64,000 nt of DNA from Trichomonas vaginalis G3. Its lineage: Eukaryota; Parabasalia; Trichomonadida; Trichomonadidae. The notes beneath the pieces were generated by a model that saw only the letters and a list, made by a program, of their open reading frames with translations, had not been told where the DNA came from and made no database searches. A program made the position numbers and the translations under genes. The stretch's first letter is position 1. The number at the start of each line of letters is the position of its first letter. This document shows positions 10,538-19,848 of this stretch, in pieces. The stretch is taken from NCBI RefSeq assembly GCF_026262505.1, contig NC_067207.1, forward strand, positions 2,550,252-2,614,251, given 5' to 3'.

Positions 10538-10599
10538 AGAGGGAACGGGAATAGCATCCAATATTCCCTGAGAATGGTTGCGCATTCTCAGTTCCCTCT
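10538..10599. other. 62-nt perfect three-way-junction fold near MULE right end
   Basis: Three perfectly paired helices tile the segment with no unpaired base at the junction. P1 is 10538-10546 with 10591-10599 (9 bp, AGAGGGAAC). P2 is 10547-10552 with 10563-10568 (6 bp). P3 is 10569-10576 with 10583-10590 (8 bp, TGAGAATG). It sits between the 120-bp repeats and the right terminal repeat of the MULE. It could act as a folded single strand or as a structured RNA; neither is shown. Confidence 0.7.
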
Positions 10600-10769
10600 A
10601 TATTTCGAACGAAGCTCTCATCGGTCTTTTTTTTTAATACTAAACGTTTTTTTCCCTGTCACTTTTAGCTAAAATTTGGGTTTGCCCTCAAATATAAGTT
10701 AGCCTATTCAAATAATAAAATTAAATAATATTTAAAATAATAAATAAAAGTGATTGAGGTCATAGCAAA

Positions 10770-11105
10770 ACGGCTGTTTGGAGGCAGTTAGGAGCTAGCG
10801 GTTGAAGCGATAACATTCACAGCCAACATCTACGGTCAAACGGCAGCATTCAAGGGCAACATCTACAATCAAGCGGCAGCATTCAAGGGCAACATCTACG
10901 ATCAAGCAGCAGCAAGGAGCTACGGCAGCAACGAACTACGGCAGGTCAAGCGGCATCATTCAAGGCCAACATCTACAATCAAGCTGCAGCAAGGAACTAC
11001 GGCAGGTCAAGCGGCATCATTCAAAGCCAACATCTACAATCAAGCAGCATCAAGGGGCTACAGTAGGTCAAGCTGCAGCATGGAGCTACAGCATCAAGGA
11101 GCTAC
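10770..11105. repeat. degenerate minisatellite downstream of hAT transposase gene
   Basis: The segment is built from recurring words such as GGCATCATTCAA, AACATCTACAATCAAG and GGAGCTACGGCA, in irregular order with spacing of roughly 30 and 70 bp. It is markedly richer in GC than the flanks. It lies in the hAT element just beyond the transposase stop. It is not in frame with the transposase, and is probably an internal repeat of the hAT. Confidence 0.75.
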
Positions 11106-11111
11106 GGCAAG

Positions 11112-13301
11112 TTAAAGATCAGTCAGATCTGGAAATATCTTTTTCAGGATTTCATTTGTCATGAAAAGCTTCAATAGGATTCTACACTTTATTAGATCTT
11201 CACGTGCGTTTTGATTAAACCTATTACGCAGGTTCCGCACAATTGAAATCATTCTTTCCACATCAGCTTCGGTTGCAGCAATAGACATGAATTTTAAGGC
11301 AATCTCTTTCAATGCCTTGAAATTTGCATCACATGCTACCCAAAACCTTTGATCCAAGCAGGTGAGGTCGGTGTTGTTCCTGATTTCACTCTCATTCATA
11401 TGTATAAAGTTGGAAAGAGCTTTCTTGTACTCATTAGCTATGTTCTTGGCCGAACTTCTCTTGTAGAACCTCGCTTCTGCTTCTGCACGTCTCGAAAGCA
11501 TCTCGATCATAAAATCGTTGAAGCTGTACTCTTCCACTTCTTGCATTGACAGAGACGCCCATTCACCAAGGTTCCTGCCTAGTCTCCTCCTTGGTTCATT
11601 CTCTTCAACTTCTTCATCCTGAGCAATGTCTTCTGCATCTACTTGGCCATCACCTTCAATTGCTTCGTTCTCAATCTCGGGCTCTTCTATATCTAGATTT
11701 CTGTCCAATTGATCCTCTGCCACTTCATCCAAATGATCAGGGGTGTAGCTCCTTGGAGGGATTTCAAGTTCAGCATTGATAGGTATTGGTTCTTGGAAGA
11801 AGAGTGAAACGTCTGGCTTGTACTCAGTATGCATGTTCAATTCTGCGCGGATGACTGACCGGCCCCATGGAGTTAGACCAAAGGCAAATTTCATCAAAGC
11901 GTAGTTGCCCTGTTTGTCAAAAACTTCATTCATGTTGGCGATTAATGCATCTGCAATGCGCTTTGACGAACTTGATAATTCAGGACGATTTGCAATTCCG
12001 GTCAACTGCTCAATCGTCGATTGAAACATTGGATAGATGTAGCAGAAGCAGCCAACGTCACTCTCTGCATAATTCAAGAGTTTCTTGATTGGTAAAAGAA
12101 TCTCTTCGAAATTTAACAACCATTGTGGAAGTCCATCCTTGAAATCAATTCCCATATCCCTTAAGATCTGAACAGATTCCGGTGGATCATCCATATTGAA
12201 CAATTCATAAATTTTAGGGTGTTTTTCTTTTATCCACTTCAGAAGATCCCAGAAAAACATCCAGCGATGATCCGGAACATGAATAACCCTCATATTCAAT
12301 GCCCTTCTCGTGTCCGGCTTCGATAACTCCTTGCTTATCGCTTTGCAATAATTAATTTGCATTGCGAAAGCTGCACAATTGTCTGCCGTATGCTTCACCA
12401 CTAAGTTGAGGAGATGCGCAACACATCGGATATAAACGGTTTGAAGACCCGGATATAGTGCTCCGCATCTCCTCCAGTGGCACAGCCCTTTAACTTGGGC
12501 GGGGCATCCATCGGCAACAATTGCAGAAAGGAAATCCTTTGGGAAGGTAAAACATTCAAAGAAATTATTGTAATCCCTGGCATTCCAACCATCAGCGATC
12601 ATAGTATCAATGAAGATATGGTTCTTCATTTTTGCTGGATTGCTAGCCATCACAAAAAAGCCATGCCGGCTTCCGTGTGATGCCGCATCAATTGTTATCG
12701 AATAGTAGCCCATCTTGTCAAGCTCAACGTGTATTTTTGGAGCTACCAAGTCGGCTAATGTAATGATTCCATCCCTTATCTCGTCTCTTCTATATGGGAT
12801 CTTGAGTTGAAAATTGATTACTCCCTTGAAGGTGGAGTAGACATGTCGGGCGAAATCTTCTAGTACACCTGAAGCGGCCATATTGATTGACATGTTGGTA
12901 TCCACAACAAATTTTACAACATAAAGTAATTTTCTATCTTGTTTTATTAAATCTCTTCTCGTATATGGATTATTTTCACATTGTATTTGATATATATGCT
13001 GATGATCTTCATCAAATTCTGATGGTTTTCGATGATAAATGCAGCGCATATATGTTTTTGTTAGTAAATTGTAATGTATCGCTAAACAATAACAATAAAG
13101 TCTTTTTCGTTCTTTCGATTTTTCGCTTGTATCTGGAAGATAAGCAATATTGAAACATACTCGACATTTATTATTAGTTGAGAATTTAGTATCCTCGAAT
13201 TTTGGTAAGGGAGGTACTTTTCGAGGGATATTTTTGGGAGGAAGTTTGCAATCAATCCAACCCTCAAATTTGGATTCATATTCATCTTGTGTTTCAGTCA
13301 T
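11112..13301 (-). CDS. hAT transposase, full length
   Basis: A 729-residue protein. An N-terminal Cys/His-rich region (C46, C49, C70, C72, C87, H90) probably binds zinc and DNA in place of a classic BED finger. The RNase H-like core has D205 in SITIDAASHGS, D264 in IVADGCP, and the hAT CxxH signature RCVAHLLNLVV at C293 and H296. An acidic insert lies at about residues 515-580 (runs of D and E). The C-terminus carries the hAT dimerisation motif ALKFMSIAATEADVERM followed by VRNLRNRF. No internal stop is present, and the frame lies between matching hAT ends with a perfect target duplication, so the element may still be active. Its base composition is richer in GC than the flanking element DNA. 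Confidence 0.93.
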   Translation of the reverse strand: MTETQDEYESKFEGWIDCKLPPKNIPRKVPPLPKFEDTKFSTNNKCRVCFNIAYLPDTSEKSKERKRLYCYCLAIHYNLLTKTYMRCIYHRKPSEFDEDHQHIYQIQCENNPYTRRDLIKQDRKLLYVVKFVVDTNMSINMAASGVLEDFARHVYSTFKGVINFQLKIPYRRDEIRDGIITLADLVAPKIHVELDKMGYYSITIDAASHGSRHGFFVMASNPAKMKNHIFIDTMIADGWNARDYNNFFECFTFPKDFLSAIVADGCPAQVKGLCHWRRCGALYPGLQTVYIRCVAHLLNLVVKHTADNCAAFAMQINYCKAISKELSKPDTRRALNMRVIHVPDHRWMFFWDLLKWIKEKHPKIYELFNMDDPPESVQILRDMGIDFKDGLPQWLLNFEEILLPIKKLLNYAESDVGCFCYIYPMFQSTIEQLTGIANRPELSSSSKRIADALIANMNEVFDKQGNYALMKFAFGLTPWGRSVIRAELNMHTEYKPDVSLFFQEPIPINAELEIPPRSYTPDHLDEVAEDQLDRNLDIEEPEIENEAIEGDGQVDAEDIAQDEEVEENEPRRRLGRNLGEWASLSMQEVEEYSFNDFMIEMLSRRAEAEARFYKRSSAKNIANEYKKALSNFIHMNESEIRNNTDLTCLDQRFWVACDANFKALKEIALKFMSIAATEADVERMISIVRNLRNRFNQNAREDLIKCRILLKLFMTNEILKKIFPDLTDL

Positions 13302-14363
13302 TAATTCTTAAAAATAAAAAGGGTAAAAACTAAATAAAATGGGTAAAATTCAATAGTGTCTGTGCTATCGTTCAATTTGAAGGTGTCTTTTGAAACCGCA
13401 AGACACATTGAATTTTTGAATAGTGTATTATGGTTTGACAGACACCAATGAAAAAAATAAAATGATATTTATTTTAAATATATAAGATCCTTATATAAAA
13501 TATAAATATTTTATCGTTTTATTTAGTCATGTGATTTTATCCCAAGCATATGGGGATTCTAAATTTTTGTCCCTATCGTTATCCCAATTGAATTTTTTTT
13601 GGAATTTAAAATTTTTTTCTCCATGTAAACTTAAATTTTAATTTTTACCACTAAAATGCAATATTTCAACAAATTAATGAGTAATAATATTTTAATTTAT
13701 AATAAATATTATAAATCTCCTCAATTTAATGTAATTATTGTATTAATTTTTGTTGAAAATATAAAATCTTCAAGTAAATGATGTGAATTTAATATTTTTA
13801 GAATGTTGTTTAATTGTACTATATTATGCATGTAAAATTTTGTTACAATACATTTTATATGGGATCCCCATTGCCCAATTGAGAGAAAATTGAGAGGTGG
13901 GATTGGGCTAGCCCAATTCAAAATATCCCAGGTGGAAATAAAAAAATTAACAATTCAACATAAAAAAGCATCTTAAATAATAATGATAAAAAGAAATTTT
14001 GTATGAATTTCAATCAAATTTGTTTTTATTCAACTTAAGAAATCACTTCATTAATGAAAGAAGTCGGGTTCACAACATATCCCGATCTTGAAACGAAACA
14101 ACATGTTTTTTTGATGCCCTAAACGGGGGGTCGCCAGCAAAAAAAAAGATGTCAAAATTTATCCCAAAAATTTAAAAAAAATCGAAGAAAGTGCATCCCA
14201 GGGATTATAAAATTTAAGTTTTCACATCTCTAGTTTTATTTTCTTGTTTTAGAAATGTTTTTTATTGAAAAATCAATAAAACTAACTCCAAAATAAAATT
14301 TTTGATTTAAAGACACTATGATGACACCAGGCAAATCTTCCAAGACACCTATCGTCGGGAATC
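13302..14363. other. hAT right subterminal region with repeated GACACC words
   Basis: About 1 kb of non-coding DNA between the transposase start and the hAT right end. GGTGTC/GACACC or close variants occur near 13383, 13402, 13441, 14312, 14323 and 14345. The left end has the palindromic pair near 5298-5310. Repeated subterminal hexamers are the usual hAT transposase-binding sites. The middle (about 13540-14240) has IR-like words with runs of CCC and GGG that may be a further inserted short element. Confidence 0.55.
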
Positions 14364-14374
14364 TAACAACCCTA

Positions 14375-14382
14375 TAAATCTT
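14375..14382 (+). repeat. hAT target-site duplication, right copy
   Basis: TAAATCTT follows directly after the right terminus of the hAT and equals the left copy at 5253-5260. Confidence 0.9.
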
Positions 14383-14439
14383 AGCCGTTAAGGCTGTTCT
14401 GAAAATATTTTTTTTTCGAAAAAATTCGAAAAAAATTCT

Positions 14440-16247
14440 TAAAATTCAAAAATCCATTAATTCCTGAGTATAGATCCAAGGTGATGTGATTTTTGCATCC
14501 CTGGGATGGACGATACACCCAAAGTGTCACCTTTTTTGGGATAACATGAATTTTAAATATCATGAGAGTTCTGCAAACCATATGCACAATATCTATTCAG
14601 CCTGACTTCTTGTATATATGAGTTAGACTTCTTAAATATTGTGCTTGGGGCGATATAAGTATTTCCGAGATTACCATCGTGCTCTATAGTATGCTACTTC
14701 TCCCTGGTTCTAGCTCAGTTCCAAGGATATTGGCGTTCAAGGATTTGGCAAGGTCCTTCCGAAGTCTCTCATTCGATGAGAGATTTCGGAAGAATCTTGC
14801 CTTAAAGTACTCCAACTCTTGTTCTTTTGTTCCTAAATAGTGAGAAAAGTTATTTGACTACTTAAGGTAGAGATTATCCGAGGTCCCTCATTTGATGAGA
14901 GGCCTCGGATAATCTCTGCTTTAAAATTGTACACTTGTAGTCCATGAGAGTGTAAGTATACATTGATAGGACAGCTTTCTTCTGAAGTCTTAGATTTGAT
15001 GAGAACCTCAGAAGAAAACTGTCATATTTTATAGTAAAAGGAGTTTCAGGAGCTCCAAAGCTCCCTTTCGTAAGGATTAGGAGCTTTGGAGCTCCTGGTT
15101 CGTAGATGTGTTTCGCATCTTTCATCAGCAAAGGACATTTACCATCTGGGACTCTGTTGATGGAGACTCAGGAGCTCCAAAGCTCCCTTTAGTAAGGATT
15201 AGAAGCTTTGAAGCTCCTGGTTCGTAGACGTGTTTCGCATCTTTCATCAGAAGAGGCCCAAATGGTAAATAGCCTCTGCTGATGAGCTTCAGGAGCTCCA
15301 AGACTCCCTCTCGTAACGATTAGGAGCTTTGTAGCTCCTGAAGGTAAGGTAGGATTGCTCTGATCTCTAATCAGTAGATGCCATGCCTCATTATGAACTC
15401 TACTGACAAGAGATCAAGAGCTCCAAGGACTCCTTTTTTAGTTAGTGGCGTTCTCACCATTTAGTAGGATTGCTGATCCTACTAATGAAGTGATCACTTA
15501 GTATACGTTTTGAATAAATTAAATTTTTTTTAGAATTTAGTATTTTTTATAGACATCACATGTATATTATAAATACATAAATATCTTCTTTAATTCAAAA
15601 AATTCAATTCGGTTTTGGGATGGGCATCCCAGCCCCAAGTATTCAATTTTATTCAATTTTTAAAGAATTTTGGGTTGGGATGCCCAGACCAAAACAAGCT
15701 TTATATTTTGATGTGTAGATACGTATGTGTGCATCATTGTTGTGTTATATATTATGTTTTTAATGAAAAAAAATCTGATTCAAAAAAAATTATCACTAAT
15801 TAGTTGATAATATAAAGAAAAAATAGATAAATTGTATGTTTTGAGAGTATTTATCCACATTCACTCATATGAATTTCATTAAATAGTGTCTTTTTACTCC
15901 CAAATTTATTTTGAATTATTGAAATCAAAGAAAAAAAATCAGAAAAATTTCTCGAAATTTTTATTTTCAAAAAAAATTTGGATTTTATATTGAAAACTGA
16001 CACTGGGAGGACGATAGGGCTGGGATTGGAGATACCCCGCTCACTTGGGAAAAATACGGATCTATATTCCTGAGGATTTTGGAAAAAAGTTTTTACATGA
16101 ACATGTGTATATTATATGAAGTATATTGATAAGGTAAAATCAAATTTTATTGCATATTCATCGAGAAAATAAACTAACGAATCCCTCAAAATTGAGAGGG
16201 TAATCCTCCTCCTCTCAAATAAACGTACATACGGGTGCACCCTTAAT
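14440..16247. repeat. foldback-type repeat region right of hAT, with putative outer end
   Basis: Weak inverted similarity links about 14460-14550 and 15975-16075: both contain TATAGATCC, a CCCAG-like block and a GACAC word in mirrored order. They may be imperfect terminal repeats of a 1.6-kb non-autonomous element whose core is the hairpin array at 14747-15483. The sequence GTGCACCCTTAAT at 16235-16247 is the exact inverse of 4471-4483. No coding frame is visible. Exact limits and relation to the segment left of the hAT are uncertain. Confidence 0.45.
14747..15483. repeat. array of about ten consecutive hairpins
   Basis: Successive stem-loops: 14747-14802 (stem GGCAAG plus TTCCGAA plus TCTCTCAT), 14868-14920 (15-bp stem AGAGATTATCCGAGG), 14969-15022 (TTTCTTCTGA), 15047-15097 (18-bp stem CAGGAGCTCCAAAGCTCC), 15167-15219 and 15287-15343 (degenerate copies of that stem), 15244-15284 (CATCAG and AGAGGC), 15358-15422 (two nested helices) and 15462-15483 (TAGTAGGAT). 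A 120-bp direct repeat unit, hairpin plus GTTCGTAGA and CGCATCTTTCATCAG, covers 15046-15287. Stem mismatches are few, which suggests the pairing is recent or maintained. Confidence 0.75.
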
Positions 16248-17553
16248 TTTTTGTATTATTATGCATAACATACAGTAAGTTATTTCCAGAATAAAATGAT
16301 TTTTTGTAAATGATTTTTGACCAATTGAATATTATTCCTATAAAATGTTATAGAGAACATATTTCAGAGTCAAAATAAAATTAAAAAGCTTCGATAAAAA
16401 AATTAACATTCAATTTCTGAGACCGACTATATCGTTCGACATTTTTCAATGAATAACGCAAAAAAGCCAGAATGAGAATCACATCAATATTAGAAAACTA
16501 TTTATCCGTCAAAATTCTTTGATTCCGATATTTTCATTTAAAAATATAATTAAATTGAATATTAAAATTCCCAATTATTTTGAGTTAAAATGAATCTATA
16601 TAATAATACGAATTTATTATATTTGAATGGAAGTTTTGGGAAGAAAAAATTATTTTATCCAAATTAGTGATAAAAATATCCTAGAATATCATATCTTATT
16701 TATTTTCAAGACGAAAATCGAAAATAAATATCTGATAAAAATTTTCTGAATCCTTTATTCTATATTTTTATAAAAGGAGCTGATATTTTATAACAAGCCA
16801 TGTACTTATAATAGTTCCCATCTTATTTTGAAGTTTTGTCAGACATTAATACCTTCAAATGTAAAATGGGCGATTATTATTAAATATGTTCAAATTTACA
16901 ATACTTATAATCGGGCTATCCAAATGAATAAGTATATAGTTAAATATGCATTTAGTTAAATTTTCATAAATGAAAGATTGTCATTTCAGTTCATACTTTA
17001 GGGATATTAAAATATTTTCCATTTTGGGCTAATAACATTAACATACACGCATCATTGATCATAATGAAATATTTTGAATTATCTCACAACTATTGAATTG
17101 TTATTGAGTTATATGAAGAAGGGATCATCAAACATTAAATAAATGGATCTTGTTATTGAGGAAAAACATTAGTATATTATAGATCAATCAATAAACAATA
17201 ATAAATTGACTTAAAACGGTTAAAAAGAGCTTTAATGTTATATACTATCATTTGCTGAGAAGATTTATTTAAATAATTAAAATACCAAAATCAATTTATT
17301 TTTTACATTTGAATTTTTCGATATTTCATTTTCAAGAATTGTAAAATAGTTTAACTTTTAATTCTAAATATCCGCTAAAAAAAAACAAGAAACACTTAAA
17401 ATTAAAAATTCCAATATCTTATGCAAAAATACTTATAAAAAATGATATCAAATAGCGATATTAGATTCTGGTACATAGGTTTCTACGGTTATTTCTATAT
17501 GTTGGAAAGCGAGCAAATAAAATGGCGGTTAAACATAAATTTTAAAATTAACA
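16248..17553. other. intergenic region; last 340 bp belong to a duplicated cassette
   Basis: From 16248 to about 17210 nothing is recognised beyond AT-rich DNA. From about 17215 to 17553 the sequence is homologous to the inverted complement of 36717-37050: about 85 percent in the distal part, and nearly identical from about 17415 onward. It is the shared upstream region of the two seven-TM gene copies and should hold their promoter. Confidence 0.6.
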
Positions 17554-18581
17554 ATGATAACTAAATTTATAACAATCTGGAAATATATTCAATTGAATAG
17601 GAATTTTAACACAATGGTTTTCCCATCATATATCAAGCAGGGTTATTTGGATCCATATGGTATGTCAAAAGGCGGAATTTTAGAAATAAATTTTACTGGA
17701 GATAATATTGCAGGTGTTTTGTTATATTCTTCTAAATGGAATACTCAATTAGGTCCAACAGAGTTATGTGGTCCTGATATAGTTGATTTTCCGGATAATA
17801 AAATCTTCAATACAGAAAATAAAAGTTTTTTTATAAAATATGAAAAAAGTAGAACAGTTGTTCCATTAATTGTTAACTGCAATCACGGTCGATTGGTAGT
17901 TTCTTACCGATATACAAATCCAATAAATGTTGATAACAATCTTTTATGGATACCAATTTGTTTGACTCCATTTATTTTAATATATGTATACCTACTGCGA
18001 AGATATCATAAATACAAAAATACACAGATCATTAGGCAATCAACTCTATTGAAACTAATTTCTCTGATAATTTTTTCCATTATATGGTCAAGTAGTTGGA
18101 TTATTGAAAATGGATGCAAATATTTAGAGCATATTTATCCATTAGGGAATGCTGTCAGTTTATTTGTGTTTATCCATTTATTTTATGAAAAAAATATGGT
18201 GCAAACATAATGGATGATAATAATCTGACGAAATATCTCAATGAAATCATTATTCTGGCTTTGTTCATTTCAAGCAGTTATTTTTATTATTTCTTAATGA
18301 CAGACCAGAGAATGTGGTGGTATCAAGTAGTTTATGGAGTTATTTCATTTTTAAATGGAGTTTTATCATATTTTTATTATGGTGAAATACAACTTGGCCT
18401 ATCAATTTTACAAAACTTGAGTATGTTTTTAGCATTCCCAATTTATATTTTGATTCCACCAACCCATTTCGTTTTTAAAATTATGCTTTTTGAATTTTTG
18501 AATTTATTATATCATCTTGGAGTATTGGAAGATTTGGATAAGTTCAATAAATTCAATGATGACAGGAGCTTATGCATATGA
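17554..18581 (+). pseudogene. GOST-like seven-TM membrane protein, copy A, split by a frameshift
   Basis: Two abutting frames (17554-18210, 218 residues, and 18210-18581, 123 residues) together match the intact 344-residue paralogue at 35682-36716. The match breaks at about 18185-18205, where this copy is one base shorter, producing an early TAA in CATAATGG. The first half encodes a luminal-type domain with YGMSKGGILEIN, reminiscent of the start of GOST-family domains, and three TM segments. The second half supplies the remaining four. The first 218 residues are almost identical to the inverted copy, while the second half differs at many positions. Either a recent pseudogene or a sequence error. 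Function unknown; GOST proteins act in Golgi and endosomal trafficking. Confidence 0.75.
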
Positions 18582-18831
18582 ATTATTCATGATCCATATT
18601 GAGTAATGTTTTCCACGGTTCGTATTATTGTTGAAAAAATATACCACAAAGAGTTTTTATTTTAAAGAATAAGAATTATAATATCATGTGGATTTTTCCT
18701 AATTACAACTTTTTTTACAATTTTAAAGTAAAATGATATATCATAATGATTCTAATATTCAAAATACACATGTGTTAAATATCCAAAAAGAGAACAATTA
18801 GATAAGAGGTTTTATTGAATTTTTTTAAAAA

Positions 18832-19848
18832 ATGAAAATGTTCATTATCTGGAAATATATCCAGTTACATAGGAATTATACTAATGCCATTGCCAAAGCA
18901 TTTCCAAAAAAAGCTTATTTACAGCCTTTTGGTATTTCAAACGGAGGAACTTTGGAAATTAATTATAATGGAGATAATATTTTTGGAATTTTGATGTATT
19001 CTTCTAGGTATAATAGTAAATTAGATCCTGTGAAGCTATGTAATGGTGATTTATCAAATTATAGTGATTATAAAATTATTAATTCGTTAAATCAGAATTT
19101 AGTAATACAATACAACAAAAGTATGACTGTTACTCCAATGATTTTTAATTGTCACCAGGAACCAATAAGCGTTTCATATAGATACACTAATCCAATAAAT
19201 GTCGATAATAATCTTTTAAAAATTCCATTTTATTTATTTCCCTTTCTTACAGTTTATGCTATTCTTGCATGTTATTACTCTATTCATATTAACTATAAAG
19301 AAATCCCAATGTCAGCATTCATTAAATTTTTATCACTGATGTTCTATTCTATCATCTGGTCAAGAAGTTGGACTGTTGAAAGCTATTGTAAATATTTCGA
19401 GCATATTTATCCAATAGGGAACGCAATTGGCCTCTACTTGTTCATCATTTCTCTGTCAGAAAGATACTATGCTATTAGATATGATGATTGTCTGATAAAA
19501 ACAAATCATGTTATAATGTTTATTCTTTGTATTGTGAATAGTTATATATTTTATAACTCAATGACTGCTCAATACAAGTGGTGGTATCAGCTCTTAATTA
19601 TATGTGTTCTACTTGTCCATTTACAATTTGTTCACCTATATTCATTATTAGTTTCAGATATCATTGTAATTCAAGTATTTTATATGATTGTTTCAAGTAC
19701 ACTATTTCTAAAAGTCCCAGCAAATCACTTTATTTTTAGATTGGTCATATATGAAGTTATGAATCTGCTTTGGCATATTTGCTTTTTAAATAACTTTCAA
19801 GGATTTACAAGAGATGGAGATTTAGATATCTATATCAATGAATTATGA
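18832..19848 (+). CDS. GOST-like seven-TM membrane protein, copy B
   Basis: A 338-residue paralogue of the preceding gene, on the same strand 250 bp downstream, ending in TGA. Residues about 25-125 form the extramembrane domain, with FGISNGGTLEINYNGDN and, just before TM1, SYRYTNPINVDNNLLKIP. Seven hydrophobic segments follow (about 130-150, 160-180, 192-210, 222-243, 246-265, 270-292 and 298-318). The layout, a beta-type N-terminal domain then 7 TM, suggests the GOST superfamily (GPR107/TMEM87/PTM1), but similarity is limited to short motifs and no signal peptide is obvious. The start could also be the second ATG two codons on. Intact here, but only a remnant of its equivalent exists at 35381-35560. 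Confidence 0.75.
   Translation: MKMFIIWKYIQLHRNYTNAIAKAFPKKAYLQPFGISNGGTLEINYNGDNIFGILMYSSRYNSKLDPVKLCNGDLSNYSDYKIINSLNQNLVIQYNKSMTVTPMIFNCHQEPISVSYRYTNPINVDNNLLKIPFYLFPFLTVYAILACYYSIHINYKEIPMSAFIKFLSLMFYSIIWSRSWTVESYCKYFEHIYPIGNAIGLYLFIISLSERYYAIRYDDCLIKTNHVIMFILCIVNSYIFYNSMTAQYKWWYQLLIICVLLVHLQFVHLYSLLVSDIIVIQVFYMIVSSTLFLKVPANHFIFRLVIYEVMNLLWHICFLNNFQGFTRDGDLDIYINEL

Larger units (their letters stand above)
5764..10694 (+). mobile_element. Mutator-like element (MULE) nested in the hAT
   Basis: The ends are imperfect inverted repeats of about 40 bp (5764-5803 and 10658-10694). The outer TATTTGAG and the inner AATTTTAGCTAAAAGTGAC are shared, while the middle differs. Between them lie a MULE transposase gene, a 71-bp direct duplication, a 0.92-kb palindrome, eight tandem 120-bp repeats and a compact RNA/DNA fold. 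I could not establish the 9-11-bp target duplication with confidence: the flanks share short AT-only words that could be chance. Boundaries are therefore good to a few bases only. Confidence 0.8.
5261..14374 (-). mobile_element. hAT-family DNA transposon carrying a nested MULE
   Basis: Both ends carry the inverted terminus TAGGGTTGTTA (5261-5271 and 14364-14374), flanked by a perfect 8-bp duplication TAAATCTT. The right-hand part encodes a full-length hAT transposase on the minus strand. GGTGTC or GACACC words cluster beneath both ends, as expected for subterminal transposase-binding sites. The span is 9.1 kb, but about 4.9 kb of it is an inserted Mutator-like element, so the hAT itself is about 4.2 kb. 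Perfect duplication and an uninterrupted transposase point to a fairly recent insertion; the MULE must have arrived later, or already been inside. Confidence 0.9.

Noticed and set aside
5743-10733. MULE target duplication (ATTAAATAA or AAATAATATTT found in both flanks)
   Set aside because: The right-hand copies lie 25-30 bp outside the terminal repeat and consist only of A and T, so chance matches are likely.
14747-15483. CRISPR array
   Set aside because: Units are inverted hairpins of different sequence without regular direct repeats and unique spacers, and the window is eukaryotic.
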